64,000 nt of DNA, taken from contig NZ_JODC01000009.1 of the NCBI RefSeq assembly GCF_000720765.1, positions 478,740 to 542,739 of the forward strand, written 5' to 3'. The notes below the pieces were generated by a model. The model had not been told where the DNA came from. It saw only the letters and a list, made by a program, of their open reading frames with translations, and did not search any database. The position numbers and the translations under genes are program-made. Below are positions 15,656-25,378 of the stretch, piece after piece. Origin of the DNA: Streptomyces sp. NRRL S-646 (lineage in GTDB: Bacteria; Actinomycetota; Actinomycetes; Streptomycetales; Streptomycetaceae). The stretch's first letter is position 1; every line of letters starts with the position of its first letter.

Positions 15656-16951
15656 ATGATCTCTGTCCTGATTGTGATCACCACGGTGGTGGCCGGTTGG
15701 TCGCTGGTCGCCGGCCGGCTGGAACAACGGCATGTGCGGGCTCCTCTGGTGCTGGTGCTCGCGGGCGTCGTCACGGGGGTGTTCACGCACAGCCATATCG
15801 CCGCCACGTTGAACTCCGAGGTCGCTCAGCATGTGGCCGAGGTCATCCTGGCCGTCCTGCTGTTCGTCGACGCCACCGAGCTGCCGGGCGGGCGACTGTT
15901 CGGCAACGACCCCGGCTCCGCGGCGCGGGCCCTGCTGGTGGCCCTGCCGATGAGCCTGATCACGATGGTGCTGCTGGGGACGTTGCTGCTGCCCGGACTG
16001 CCGGTCGCGCTGCTGCTGCTCATCGCGTGCATCGTCGTCCCGACCGACTTCGCCCCGGCCGAGACGCTGGTCCGCGACCGGCGTATCCCGGCGAGGGTGC
16101 GCAGCGTGCTCAACGTGGAGAGCGGCTACAACGACGGCATCGTGTCGCCCCTCTTCCTGTTCGCACTGATCCTCGTCGGCACCAACTCCGTCACCCGCAC
16201 ACCCGTGCAGGCCCTCGGCACGGCCGTGCCGTTCGCGCTGAAGGCACTCGTGGCCGGCTTCGTGGTGGGGGCGCTGGTGGCGTGGCTGATCAATCTGGCC
16301 GACCGTGCGGAGTGGATGACGGAGCAGTCCCGACGGGTCGTCGTGCTGGTCACACCACTGCTCGCCTACACCGTGACCGTGGCGATGGACGGCAATGGCT
16401 TCGTGGCCTCGTTCGTGTGCGGGATCGCCTTCCGCTACGTCAGGCAGGCACCGGTCCGCCGACGGGGCGCTTCGGCTCCCCACGCCTCGGACTTCCAGCT
16501 CATCGAGGACACCAACTCGATGATGACGATGTGCATGTGGTTCTTCTTCGGCAACGCCGTGGTGCTCGCCGTGGGTGACGGCGTCCAGTGGCCCACCGTC
16601 GTGCTCTGCGCCGCCGCGCTCACCGTCGTGCGCATCCTTCCGATCATGCTTGCCTTCCTCGGCTCGAAGTTCACCTGGCGGGAACGGCTCATGGTCGGCG
16701 CGCTCGGACCACGCGGCACCACCTCCATCGTGTTCGGCCTGCTCGCGTTCAACGCCCTGCCGGACGGGCGGTACGCCGACACCGCCCTGTACGCCATGAC
16801 CCTGACGGTGCTCGGCAGCGTTCTGCTCCACGGCGGCGGCTCGATGGCCATCGCCCGGTCCCTGACCGGCCCGCCCCCGTCGGCTGCCGACGGCCCTGGC
16901 TCCGCGGGGACCGACGAGCCGGACTCACAGGTCGTCGCCGGGTGGAGTTGA
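15656..16951 (+). CDS. Cation/proton antiporter (CPA1, NhaP-like)
   Basis: 431 residues with about 12 membrane helices. The ion-binding region of helix 5 is seen as IVVPTDFAPAETLVRDRRIP, followed by LNVESGYNDGI, the NhaP/NHE-type block with the expected Asp. A later ALGPRGTTSIVFGLLAFN matches the conserved RG segment of helix 11. It exchanges Na+ or K+ for H+ across the cytoplasmic membrane. The ATG at 15656 has only a weak upstream GAAGCGG. It follows directly after direct-repeat copy B, so its promoter may derive from the duplicated pgs promoter. Confidence 0.85.
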   Translation: MISVLIVITTVVAGWSLVAGRLEQRHVRAPLVLVLAGVVTGVFTHSHIAATLNSEVAQHVAEVILAVLLFVDATELPGGRLFGNDPGSAARALLVALPMSLITMVLLGTLLLPGLPVALLLLIACIVVPTDFAPAETLVRDRRIPARVRSVLNVESGYNDGIVSPLFLFALILVGTNSVTRTPVQALGTAVPFALKALVAGFVVGALVAWLINLADRAEWMTEQSRRVVVLVTPLLAYTVTVAMDGNGFVASFVCGIAFRYVRQAPVRRRGASAPHASDFQLIEDTNSMMTMCMWFFFGNAVVLAVGDGVQWPTVVLCAAALTVVRILPIMLAFLGSKFTWRERLMVGALGPRGTTSIVFGLLAFNALPDGRYADTALYAMTLTVLGSVLLHGGGSMAIARSLTGPPPSAADGPGSAGTDEPDSQVVAGWS

Positions 16952-17033
16952 TGTTCTTCCCCAGCCACTCGGCGGGGGTGGACCCGACAGTCGTCGGATG
17001 TGCGGAGAGCGGCCGGGCGCCCAGGCTGGAGGC

Positions 17034-17255
17034 ATGACACAGCGTGTTCACACCAAGGAGCCCGAGACCGTGCTCGAGGCATCGGCCGGCATCGACGTGC
17101 CGGGCCGTGAGATCACACGTGGCAGAGGCGGGTTGTCGGAACTTCTCGGCCTGACGCTGGTGGCGGGCGCCGGTGTCCTGTTCGTGGTCCGTCCTGAGTT
17201 CTACGAAGCCGGGGTGCACATCCTCGCCACGCGAGCGGCCTCACTGGTCCACTGA
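17034..17255 (+). CDS. Small protein with hydrophobic C-terminal half, possible exported peptide
   Basis: 73 residues: a charged N-terminal 33 residues (MTQRVHTKEPETVLEASAGI ...) ending in RGRGG, then a hydrophobic Gly/Ala/Val/Leu segment (LSELLGLTLVAGAGVLFVV) and a short tail ending ASLVH. GGAGG lies very close to the ATG, so the start is not certain. The next gene is an ABC exporter remnant, followed by a two-component system. That setting resembles a peptide-bacteriocin locus, but I recognise no known precursor family and it may simply be a one-helix membrane protein. Confidence 0.45.
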   Translation: MTQRVHTKEPETVLEASAGIDVPGREITRGRGGLSELLGLTLVAGAGVLFVVRPEFYEAGVHILATRAASLVH

Positions 17256-17326
17256 GCCGGCGCCCGACGAAGGGCCGTCGCAGCCGCCGACGCGGTGCGC
17301 GGCCGGCCCCGTAGGAAAGGAATTCT

Positions 17327-17995
17327 GTGATCACCGGGCTGCTGCAGCCGCTGGCCACGAAGGCACTGGTCGACCGGCTCTCGTCCGGTGGCACCATCGG
17401 AAACGTCCTGCCGGCACCGACCGTGCTGGTGCTGCTGAGCACGGCGGCCGAGGCGTTCGGTGCCCATGTGCTGGAACGGACGGCTGAGTTGGTGGTGCTC
17501 GCCGCCCGCCGCAGCCTCATCGGACGGTTGCTGCGGCTGCGCCTTGCGGAGGTGGACCGGATGCAGCCGGGCGATCTGATGTCCCGGGTGACCTCCGACA
17601 CCACGCTGCTGCGGGCGGTCAGCACCCAGGCGGTGGTCTCCGCGGCGACGGGGGCGGTGACCCTGGTCGCGGCGGTCGTGGTGATGGCGTTCCTCGATGC
17701 CGTCCTGCTGGGCGTCACGCTTGGCGTGGTCGCGGTCGTCGGTGTGGGTGCCGCGCTGGTGATTCCGAAGATCGGGCAGGCCACCGAGCGTTCCCAGGCG
17801 GCTGTCTGGGAGATGTCCACCTGCCTGGAGCGGGTCTTCGGCGCGTTCCGTACGGTGAAGGCGTCCGGCGCCGAGGAGCGGGAGACCGCTCGCGTCGAGG
17901 CGGCGGCGCGCAGGGCGTATCGCCATGGTGTGCGCAGCGCCAAGTGGGAAGCCGTGCTGGGGTCGGCGGACAACCTCGCCGTCGAGCCGGCGTTC
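17327..17995 (+). pseudogene. ABC exporter permease domain, truncated
   Basis: The GTG at 17327 follows GGAAAGGAATT and opens VITGLLQPLATKALVDRLSS, the first loop of a type I exporter membrane domain, followed by MQPGDLMSRVTSDTTLLR and ERVFGAFRTVKASGAEERE, the coupling-helix region. After about 222 codons (AVEPAF) the similarity ends and the frame runs into Arg/Pro-rich nonsense. The ATP-binding domain is absent and the first membrane helix also seems missing. A full exporter would have about 580 residues. It probably served the small peptide gene just upstream. Confidence 0.75.
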
Positions 17996-18248
17996 CGATC
18001 TCCAAGGCGGAGCCCCACCGTCCGCCGAGCCTCGCCCACCCGCCCGCCGACGGGCCGGAGCGCTCCCCCCGACCGGCTGGAACCGGCCTGCCGGGTGGCG
18101 GGTGTCCGCAGCGGCCCGACCGTCGCGTGCCCTGCCGGACGTACTGTCGTCAGCAGGCGATCACCGAAGAGAACGTGGACGCCCCGAGGCGGGGTGCACG
18201 GGTCGCCGAGAAGCTGGACAGAGCAGACAAGTGTGAGGCGGAACGCCG
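17996..18248. other. Non-coding remainder of the ABC transporter deletion
   Basis: About 250 bp between the truncated exporter and the response regulator gene. No domain is recognisable. It presumably contains the two-component promoter. Confidence 0.4.
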
Positions 18249-18929
18249 GTGATCCGGGTAGTGGTGGTGGACGACGAGGCGCTGGTGCGGTCCGGGTTCG
18301 AGCTGATCCTGAACGCCTCCGACGGCATCCAGGTCGTGGCGACCGCGGAAGGAGCGCAGGCCGCCCACGTGATCCGGCGTGAGCAGCCGGACGTCGTGCT
18401 CCTCGACATCCGCATGCCGGACGTGGACGGCCTGACCGTCCTGAGGGAGATCCAGACGCTGCCCGAGCCGCCGCCGGTGGCCATGCTGACCACCTTCGAC
18501 ACCGACGAGTACATCGTGACCGCGCTGCGCTCGGGAGCCGCGGGCTTCCTGCTCAAGGACACCGAGCCCGAACAACTCGCCCACCTCGTACGCACCCTGG
18601 CCGCGGGCGGGGTGGTGCTCTCCCCGAAAGCCTCGCGGGCTCTGCTGCGCAGCCATCCGGGGGCGGGCGCGCCCCAGGACGCGGATGTGGCGCGCGTGAA
18701 TCTGCTCAGCGACCGCGAACGTGACGTCCTCGTCCTGATCGCGGAAGGACTGTCCAACGCCGACATCGGCACCCGCATCCATCTGAGCGCGGGCACCGTC
18801 AAGGACCATGTCAGCTCGATCCTGACCAAGCTCCGGGTCTCCAGCCGCGTCCAGGCGGCGCTCCTCGCGGAGCGGGCCGGACTGCTCAGCGACGACGGCG
18901 CCGACCCGGCACGGAGCAACGGACGATGA
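18249..18929 (+). CDS. NarL/LuxR-type response regulator
   Basis: 226 residues, GTG start. The receiver domain (1-120) has the acidic pair VDDEALV, the phospho-acceptor in VVLLDIRMPD (about residue 54), and the conserved Thr/Lys switch (MLTTFD, LLKD). A LuxR-type HTH follows (LSDRERDVLVLIAEGLSNAD, then GTVKDHVSSILTKLRV). Its stop overlaps the kinase start (ATGA), so the pair is translationally coupled. Target genes are unknown; the adjacent peptide/ABC remnant is a candidate. Confidence 0.93.
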   Translation: MIRVVVVDDEALVRSGFELILNASDGIQVVATAEGAQAAHVIRREQPDVVLLDIRMPDVDGLTVLREIQTLPEPPPVAMLTTFDTDEYIVTALRSGAAGFLLKDTEPEQLAHLVRTLAAGGVVLSPKASRALLRSHPGAGAPQDADVARVNLLSDRERDVLVLIAEGLSNADIGTRIHLSAGTVKDHVSSILTKLRVSSRVQAALLAERAGLLSDDGADPARSNGR

Positions 18930-20047
18930 GCACGGGTCAGGCACTGTGGCGGCGGGTGCCGCCCTGGGCCGTCGACGCGGGCCTCGTCGTGCTCGCCGTG
19001 CTCGACGCCTGGATCAACCTCGACGACGAGGCGACACCGTTCATGTGGGCCTGCGCCGCCCTCGGCTGCGCGGGACTGTTCCTGCGCAGGCGCTTTCCAC
19101 TGGCCGTCTTCCTGCTGACACTGCCCATGACCCTGTTCATGGACGTGGCAGTCGCGCCGATCGCCGCCCTGTACACACTGGCCACGAGCACCCGCAACCG
19201 CCCGCTGCTGGCCGGCTGCGCCCTGCTGAACGCGGCGGCGAGCACCCTCGCCTGGCCCCTGTCCGACACGTTCTCCGGCGACCAGACCTGGACGCTCATC
19301 CAGTTCGTCTACACGCTGGCCACGGCCTTCGCCCCGATCCTGTGCGGCCAGCTCGTGCAGGCCAGACACGACGTGGCCCGCCAGCTCGTCGAGGTCGAAG
19401 TGGCCCGCGAACACGAACGCGCCCTGTACGCCCAGACCGTCCTCGCCCGCGAACGCGCCCAACTGGCCCGCGAGATGCACGACGTCGTCTCCCACCAGGT
19501 CAGCCTCATCGCCGTTCAGGCCGGAGCCCTGCAGGTCGCCGCCAAGGACACCGCCGCCCGGGATGCCGCCCGCACCATCCGCACCCTGAGCGTGAACACC
19601 CTCGACGAACTCCGCCACATGGTCACCCTGCTGCGCGCCTCCGGCGGCAGGGAAACCGAACTCACCCCCCAGCCCACCCTCGCCGACCTCCAGCAGCTGA
19701 TCGCCAACAGCGGCATCGAGACCACCCTGTCCGGCGGGCTTCCGGCCGGCATCAGCACCACCGCCCAGCGCACCGTCTACCGCACGGTCCAGGAAGCCCT
19801 CACGAACGTACGCAAGCACGCCCCCGGCGCCCGCGCCGAGGTGCGCCTGTGGCACGACACGCAGCACTTCGGCGTCACCGTCACCAACACCGCCCCCACC
19901 CGCGCCTCCGTCGCCCTGCCCAGCGCCCGGCACGGCCTGATCGGCCTGAGAGAACGCGCCGAACTGCTCGACGGCACCCTCACCGCCGAACCCACCCCCC
20001 AGGGCGGATACAAGACCGAACTACGGGCCCCCACCCGGCCCGCCTGA
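18926..20047 (+). CDS. NarL-family sensor histidine kinase
   Basis: 373 residues. The N-terminal 150 form four or five membrane helices with almost no outer loops, an intramembrane-sensing layout. The HisKA_3 dimerisation motif is ERAQLAREMHDVVSHQVSLI with the phospho-accepting His at about 178. The ATPase domain shows YRTVQEALTNVRKHAP (N box) and HGLIGLRERAELLDGTL (G box). It phosphorylates the response regulator with which it overlaps by 4 bp. The signal is unknown; small kinases of this type often sense cell-envelope or peptide stress. Confidence 0.92.
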   Translation: MSTGQALWRRVPPWAVDAGLVVLAVLDAWINLDDEATPFMWACAALGCAGLFLRRRFPLAVFLLTLPMTLFMDVAVAPIAALYTLATSTRNRPLLAGCALLNAAASTLAWPLSDTFSGDQTWTLIQFVYTLATAFAPILCGQLVQARHDVARQLVEVEVAREHERALYAQTVLARERAQLAREMHDVVSHQVSLIAVQAGALQVAAKDTAARDAARTIRTLSVNTLDELRHMVTLLRASGGRETELTPQPTLADLQQLIANSGIETTLSGGLPAGISTTAQRTVYRTVQEALTNVRKHAPGARAEVRLWHDTQHFGVTVTNTAPTRASVALPSARHGLIGLRERAELLDGTLTAEPTPQGGYKTELRAPTRPA

Positions 20048-20064
20048 GGGGCGGGACTCGCCGC

Positions 20065-23000
20065 CTACGAAAGGGCCTTGTAGCCGCTCCAGCCGCTCGC
20101 GATCTGCGCCCGCGGACCGAACGAGCCCTTTCCGTCCCCGCTGTTGCGCCACACGTTGCCCCTGGTGTCGCGGGAGACCAGATCCGGCCTGCCGTCGTCC
20201 GTGATGTCGCCGACCCCGACGACCGCGTTGTACGAGCCGCCCCAGTTCGAGAACACCTTGACGCGGGCCGCGAACGTGCCGTCGCCCTTGCCGTCGTAGC
20301 GGTAGAGGTTGTCGGACGTGTCCTGGGCCAGGAGGTCGGCCTTGCCGTCGCCGGTGATGTCACCGGTGCCGACGATCTTCTTGTAGCCCTTCCAGTTGTC
20401 GTAGAGCTTGACGCGGGAGGCGAGCTTGCCGTCGCTGGTCCCCTTGTAGAGGTAGACCGCTCCGGTGGACGAGTTCCTCGCGATCAGGTCCGGCCGCCCG
20501 TCGCCGCTCACGTCGCCGGGCGAGGTGAGCGCGTTGTACTGCGTCCAGCCGCTGGTACCGAGGGTCGTGTACGACGTCGACGGCTTGACCGCTGCCCCGC
20601 AGCCCGGCTTGTACAGCCGCAGCGCGCCGCTGCTGTAGCGGACGAGGACGTCGTTGCAGCGGTCGCCGCTGAGGTCGCCGAAGGGGACCGCCGTGACGGT
20701 CGTGGGCCAGCCGGTGCCCGTGTACTTGTCGCCGAACCTGCCCGTCCCTGTGCCGCTGTGGAAGGTCAGGCCGCCCGAGGAGTTCAGGGTGAGCAGGTCA
20801 CCACGGCCGTCCGGGCCCTCCGGGCTGACGAAGTCGCGGCGCACCGCGGCTCCGCGCTGGAGGTAGCCCTCGCCGCCGGTCACCGTGTTCGCCGTGGCGG
20901 TGCCGAGGCCGGTCGCCTTCAGCGTCCAGGTGTAGTGGCCGTTGGGGAAGTAACTGCCGCTCGCCGTCCTGCCGTTCCAGCTCGTGCTCACTCGCGCCGG
21001 GGTCGCGCCGCCGGTGATGGTGCGGGTGACCTTGCCGTTCGCGCCGCTCTGGACCGAGGTGAAGGTGAGCGACCAGGAGGTGACCGGGCGGGACAGCACC
21101 CAGGTGCCGTCGAAGGACACCCCCGTGGACACGAAGTCGCCGACCGAGGTGTCGAAGGCCGTCACGGCGGACGGGGTGATGCCCGTGGTGGTGACGTGGG
21201 TGCGCTCGTAGTCGTCGAACCAGGCGACCAGGCCGGTGTACTCGTCGACCGTCCAACGGTAACGGCGGTCCACGGCAAGGCCCTTGTCGGCCAGGTCGGA
21301 GGCGATCGTGCGCGTGGTACCCGTGGCAGCCTCGGTGAGGACCAGCGTGCCCGCGCCATGGTCGTGGCGGACGGTGAAGCCGTCGCCGAGCAGCACGTCG
21401 CCGGGGGTGACCGCCGTCGACGTACCGGCCTGGGTGTCGTACACGCCCGCAGAGTCCGTCCCGCAGGCCCAGTACACCCAGCGTCCCGCCGCCTGGAGTT
21501 CGCTCGGCACGCAGGCCAGGCCCGGGACGGTCACCGTGGAGAGCGTCTTCTCCTGCGGGATGCCGTACGAGGTGAGCTTGCCGACGGTGGTGGTGGCGCT
21601 CCACAGGGTGGAGCCGTTCAGGGCGGCGGCGCGCACGGACCGCTTCAGCTTCTCGCCCTGGCCGAACTCGCCCACGTACTGCGTCGGCGTGGTGCCACCG
21701 GAGTCGAAGACGGCGTAGTCGTCGGAGACGTCGACGATGTGGCCGCCCTGGCCGCCGAAGTCCAGGTAGTGGCCGCCGATCTCCTTCAGCCGGTCGTCGC
21801 CGCCGCTCTCGCCCTCGTCTGTGCCGCCGTTCGCGTCGAGGTAGACGTCCCGGGCGTCGAGGTTCCCCCACAGCGCCTTGCACGTGGTGCCCTCGTACGG
21901 GCAGAGGGCGTCGTAGATCGAGTCGCTCGCCGTGGCCTCGGACGCCGTGAGCGTGGCGGAGCCGTCGGTGGTGAGGGTGCGCACGGACGTGGTGTCCGCC
22001 GTGGCGTTCGGGTCGTCCTCGACGACGCGCAGGCTGCCGCGGCTGAGCGCGATGCCCGTCTTGGCGTTCTCCACCGCCGGGGCCTGCTGGACCTTCTCCA
22101 GCTTCAGCGTGCCGTCCTCGGCCTGGCTCACCCGCCGCACCCACCAGTCGGTGGCGTCGGTGCCACCCGTGACCAGCGCGCTTCCGTCACCGGCCGCCAA
22201 TGTGTACTCGCCGGCGCTCGCCAGCAGGGTCTGCTGGACCGAGGGGTCGGTGACGTTGACCGCGAGGAGCTTCGAGCCGAGGTCTCTGGAGGACAGCGGC
22301 AGCAGCAGCCAGTCGCCGACCAGGACCGGGGCGCCGTCGAGCGCGCCCGGGTTGGCGGGCAGCGTGACGACCTGCTCGGCCGCGGTGAGGTCGGTGCGGG
22401 ACTTCAGGTGCAGCTCGGCGGTGCCGTTGTAGTACCAGCCCACGCGGTCCGCGCTCATCAGGAATGTCGAGTTGGTGGTGGCGCCCGCGAAGGCCTTGGT
22501 GCTCACGGCCGACTCGATGTCGATGTAGTGGAGCGAGCCATAGGTGCCGTTCGCCACGAGCACGCCTGAGGAGTCCGCAGCGAGGACGTCTTCGCTCCCC
22601 ACGTTCGTCGCGTCACCGGTGACCTTGCGGGTGCGCCACGCGCCGTCGACCTTGTCGATCAGGGAGTTGGTGGTGACGATCGTGTCGCCCGCGAGGGCCC
22701 GGTAGTACCCCTGGCCGTACTGGACGGACCCGTTCCAGCTCACCTTCCTGGAGGTGGCCGTCGCCGGATCCCACAGGGTGGCGTACGCGTCGTTGGCCGT
22801 GGTCGGCAGAGCGACCAGGTCGCTGTCCGAGCCGTACCAGGCGTCACGACACTGGGAGCCGAGGTAGGTGCAGCCGGTGCCAGGGGTGTACACGCCGTCG
22901 GCGTTCCTGACGGTGACGGTCCGGCCGGTCGTGTAGTCGGTCCACAGGAGTCCGGTCCTGCCGGTCTGCCGGTGCAGGAAGCCGGTGGAGCCCGCGACGT

Positions 23001-23187
23001 ACGGGCGGTCCGTGCGTGGCGTGATGGAGCCGGGGCCGACCAGCGTGATCGCGGTGGTGTCGGCCTCGGCCGCTTGCGCGGAGCCGCCCCCCTCCGGCAG
23101 GACGACGACGGACGCGGCCACGACGGCCACCACGAGCGAGGAGACGACGGCGGCAGGCCCGCCCCGTCTCAGGGCGTGTCTGCCCAC
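20065..23187 (-). CDS. Large secreted FG-GAP/VCBS-repeat protein
   Basis: 1040 residues. The GTG at 23187 is preceded by GGGAGGGAAC and gives MGRHALRRGG with a hydrophobic signal core (about 12-31) and an AQA-A site. The N-terminal 750 residues form propeller-like repeats with little similarity to known enzymes (GRWVYWACG, a WNGRTASGSYFPNGHYTW Fn3/FlgD-like hinge). The last 250 residues carry four Ca-binding FG-GAP units (GDLSGDRCNDVLVRYSSG, GDVSGDGRPDLIARN, GDITGDGKADLLAQD, GDITDDGRPDLVSRD). Such proteins are surface binding scaffolds. Its close paralogue lies just upstream on the same strand. Confidence 0.82.
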   Translation of the reverse strand: MGRHALRRGGPAAVVSSLVVAVVAASVVVLPEGGGSAQAAEADTTAITLVGPGSITPRTDRPYVAGSTGFLHRQTGRTGLLWTDYTTGRTVTVRNADGVYTPGTGCTYLGSQCRDAWYGSDSDLVALPTTANDAYATLWDPATATSRKVSWNGSVQYGQGYYRALAGDTIVTTNSLIDKVDGAWRTRKVTGDATNVGSEDVLAADSSGVLVANGTYGSLHYIDIESAVSTKAFAGATTNSTFLMSADRVGWYYNGTAELHLKSRTDLTAAEQVVTLPANPGALDGAPVLVGDWLLLPLSSRDLGSKLLAVNVTDPSVQQTLLASAGEYTLAAGDGSALVTGGTDATDWWVRRVSQAEDGTLKLEKVQQAPAVENAKTGIALSRGSLRVVEDDPNATADTTSVRTLTTDGSATLTASEATASDSIYDALCPYEGTTCKALWGNLDARDVYLDANGGTDEGESGGDDRLKEIGGHYLDFGGQGGHIVDVSDDYAVFDSGGTTPTQYVGEFGQGEKLKRSVRAAALNGSTLWSATTTVGKLTSYGIPQEKTLSTVTVPGLACVPSELQAAGRWVYWACGTDSAGVYDTQAGTSTAVTPGDVLLGDGFTVRHDHGAGTLVLTEAATGTTRTIASDLADKGLAVDRRYRWTVDEYTGLVAWFDDYERTHVTTTGITPSAVTAFDTSVGDFVSTGVSFDGTWVLSRPVTSWSLTFTSVQSGANGKVTRTITGGATPARVSTSWNGRTASGSYFPNGHYTWTLKATGLGTATANTVTGGEGYLQRGAAVRRDFVSPEGPDGRGDLLTLNSSGGLTFHSGTGTGRFGDKYTGTGWPTTVTAVPFGDLSGDRCNDVLVRYSSGALRLYKPGCGAAVKPSTSYTTLGTSGWTQYNALTSPGDVSGDGRPDLIARNSSTGAVYLYKGTSDGKLASRVKLYDNWKGYKKIVGTGDITGDGKADLLAQDTSDNLYRYDGKGDGTFAARVKVFSNWGGSYNAVVGVGDITDDGRPDLVSRDTRGNVWRNSGDGKGSFGPRAQIASGWSGYKALS

Positions 23188-23277
23188 GTTGAGTTCCCTC
23201 CCCTACGAGGGCCCCCGCCCTCGCACAAGTGGCCGGATCTTAACCGACTCTTACCAAGGGGTGGTGTGACGGGTGGG

Positions 23278-25080
23278 TCAGTACAGGGCCTTGTAGGCCT
23301 GCCATCCAGCGGCGATTGCGGTGCGAGGACCGAAGGAGCCCCTGCCGTCGCCGTTGTTGCGCCACAACTTGCCGGAGGTGTCGCGGGAGACGATGTCGGC
23401 CCTCCCGTCGCCGGTGATGTCGCCGACGCCCACCACGACGTTGTAGGAGGCACCCCAGTTTTCGGCCACCTCGACCCGCGCCCCGAAGCCGCCGGCCGCC
23501 GTGCCCGGGTACCGCCACAGCCTGTTCGACGTGTCCTGCGCCAGCAGGTCCCCGTGCCCGTCACCGTTGAGGTCGCCGACGCCGATGATCTTCTTGTGAC
23601 CGGACCACTTGGAGAAGATCTTCACTCGCGGAGAGAGCTTTCCACTGCTCGTGGCCTTGTACAGGTAGATGTCACCGGTGGACGCCTGCCGGGCGATCAG
23701 GTCCGCCCGGCCGTCACCGGTGATGTCGCCCGGTGAGGTCAGCACGTTGTACTGGTTCCAGCCCGAGGTTGACAGCGTGGTGTACGGCGTGGAGGTCGTC
23801 AGTGCTTTGCCGCAGCCCGGGCGGTAGGCGCGCAGCGCACCGCTGCTGAACCGCACGAGCACGTCATTGCACCGGTCACCGTTCAGGTCTCCGAAGGGCA
23901 CCGCCGTGATCGAGGCCGGCCATCCCGAAGCCGAGGTCTTCGTCGAGAACTTCCCGGCCCCGTCGCCCCGTTGGAAGGAGAGCGCACCCTGGGAGGTGAG
24001 CGTGAGCAGGTCACCGATGCCGTCGGAGCCGACATGGTCGCGTCTCACCGCGGCCCCACCGGTCAGCTTCAGCGAGCCGGACACCGTCGCCGACGCACCC
24101 TGCCGGTCGGCCGGGGCCACGGTCAGCGTCCAGCTGTACGTGCCGTTCGGCACATACGCACCCGTCGACGTCCTGCCGTTCCACGACGTACGGACCGCGT
24201 CCTGCGCGGCGCCACCGGACAGTGTGCGCACGGTGGCCCCGGTCGCCTTGTTCCTGAGCACCAGCGTCCACGACGCGGCCGGCTTCGACAGCCACCACGT
24301 GCCCTCCCACGAGGACAACGGGTCCACCAGGCCGACCGAAGGTGCCGTCCTCGCTCCCAGGACCGCGATGTCCGTGGCGTGGACCCCACTCCGCAGGACG
24401 TGGATGTCCTGTGAGGTCGGGTCCACATAGCCGACCAGGCCGGTGTACGGATCGACGTCCCACTTTCCGGCCTTGGCCGCCACGGTCCGGCTCACCGCGG
24501 AGCCGCTCGTGACGTCCGTGAGGGTCAGCGCTCCGGACGTGGAGTCACGCGTGACCAGGAAGCCGTCGCCCAGGCGTGTCACTCCGCCGGTGGGCACGGC
24601 GATGAGCGTCTTCCTGCGCGTGTCGTACACAAAGGCCTTCTCCACGCTGCCCTGCGGGGAATTGCAGGACTCGGACCAGTACACCCAGCGTCCCACCGCC
24701 TGGAAGCCGCCCACCCCGCAGCCGCTGCAGACCGCCCGGAACGACGTGATCGTGGTGCCCGAACTCACCTCCGTGGCCGTGACACTGCCGTCCCTCGCCG
24801 CCGCCCACAGCGTGTCCCCCCACAGGGCGGAGGGGACCGCACCGGCCGCGCCCGTACGGGTGAGCACGACCTTCCGGGTGTCCAGGTCCGCCACCGACAG
24901 GCCCTCACCCGCGGGCGTGGGCCCACCCCAGGCCGCATACCGGCCCGAGACGCCCACGAGCCCGTTGTAGTCCTGGAGGCCGGAGGCCAGCACGGTGGCG
25001 GGAAGGGACTGGCCCCGGTCCAGTACGGAGACCTCCCCGACCGTGTTCTTGATGACCGCCCGGCCGTCACCCGTGCCCAT
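23278..25080 (-). pseudogene. N-terminally truncated paralogue of the FG-GAP protein
   Basis: 600 codons aligning with about residue 440 onward of the 1040-residue neighbour, including the same GRWVYW block, the FlgD-like NGRTSTGAYVPNGTYSWTL and four FG-GAP units (GDLNGDRCNDVL, GDITGDGRADLI, GDLNGDGHGDLL, GDITGDGRADIV). The frame starts at ATG 25080 in the middle of a Ca-binding loop (ADLMGTGDGRAVI) and has no signal peptide. Going upstream it meets a TAG at 25099-25101, which is the stop of the next gene. It could still be translated, but the product would not be secreted. Confidence 0.7.
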
Positions 25081-25098
25081 CAGGTCGGCGGGCCGTGT

Positions 25099-25308
25099 CT
25101 ACGGACGGCTCTGGCGTTTCGACGGGCGGCGCCGGTACAGGCCATGCAGGTTGAGGACGACCAACACGCCGGCCGTCAGGGGCCACCACCACGCGCGCCC
25201 GTTCTGGGCCATCTGTATGCCCATCCACAACAGAGCGAGCGAGACGAGTAGACCGAGCAGTCCCATGGCGATGTCGAGCGGACCGCCGTCCCTGAACGGA
25301 TTCTGCAT
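25099..25308 (-). CDS. Small two-helix membrane protein
   Basis: 69 residues from ATG 25308 (MQNPFRDGGPLDIAMG). Two membrane segments (about 15-31 and 36-55) separated by QMAQNGRAWWWP, then a basic tail RRRPSKRQSRP on the cytoplasmic side. No family recognised. Its TAG stop is in the same frame as the following truncated FG-GAP reading frame, 18 bp before that frame's ATG, so the junction marks where the FG-GAP gene lost its 5' end. Confidence 0.6.
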   Translation of the reverse strand: MQNPFRDGGPLDIAMGLLGLLVSLALLWMGIQMAQNGRAWWWPLTAGVLVVLNLHGLYRRRPSKRQSRP

Positions 25309-25378
25309 CTTCGTGTTCCTGCTCTCGGCGCTGCTCGGCAAGACGGGTGAGGGCGGCACTCGTCAAGGATCTCCCAGA

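Noticed and set aside
18946-22569. 1207-codon plus-strand frame across the kinase and FG-GAP genes
   Set aside because: Arg/Pro-rich antisense and out-of-frame shadow of two genuine genes on opposite strands.
25081-25101. Programmed read-through of the TAG at 25099-25101
   Set aside because: The downstream frame lacks its own N-terminal 440 residues, so loss of the 5' end is the simpler explanation.
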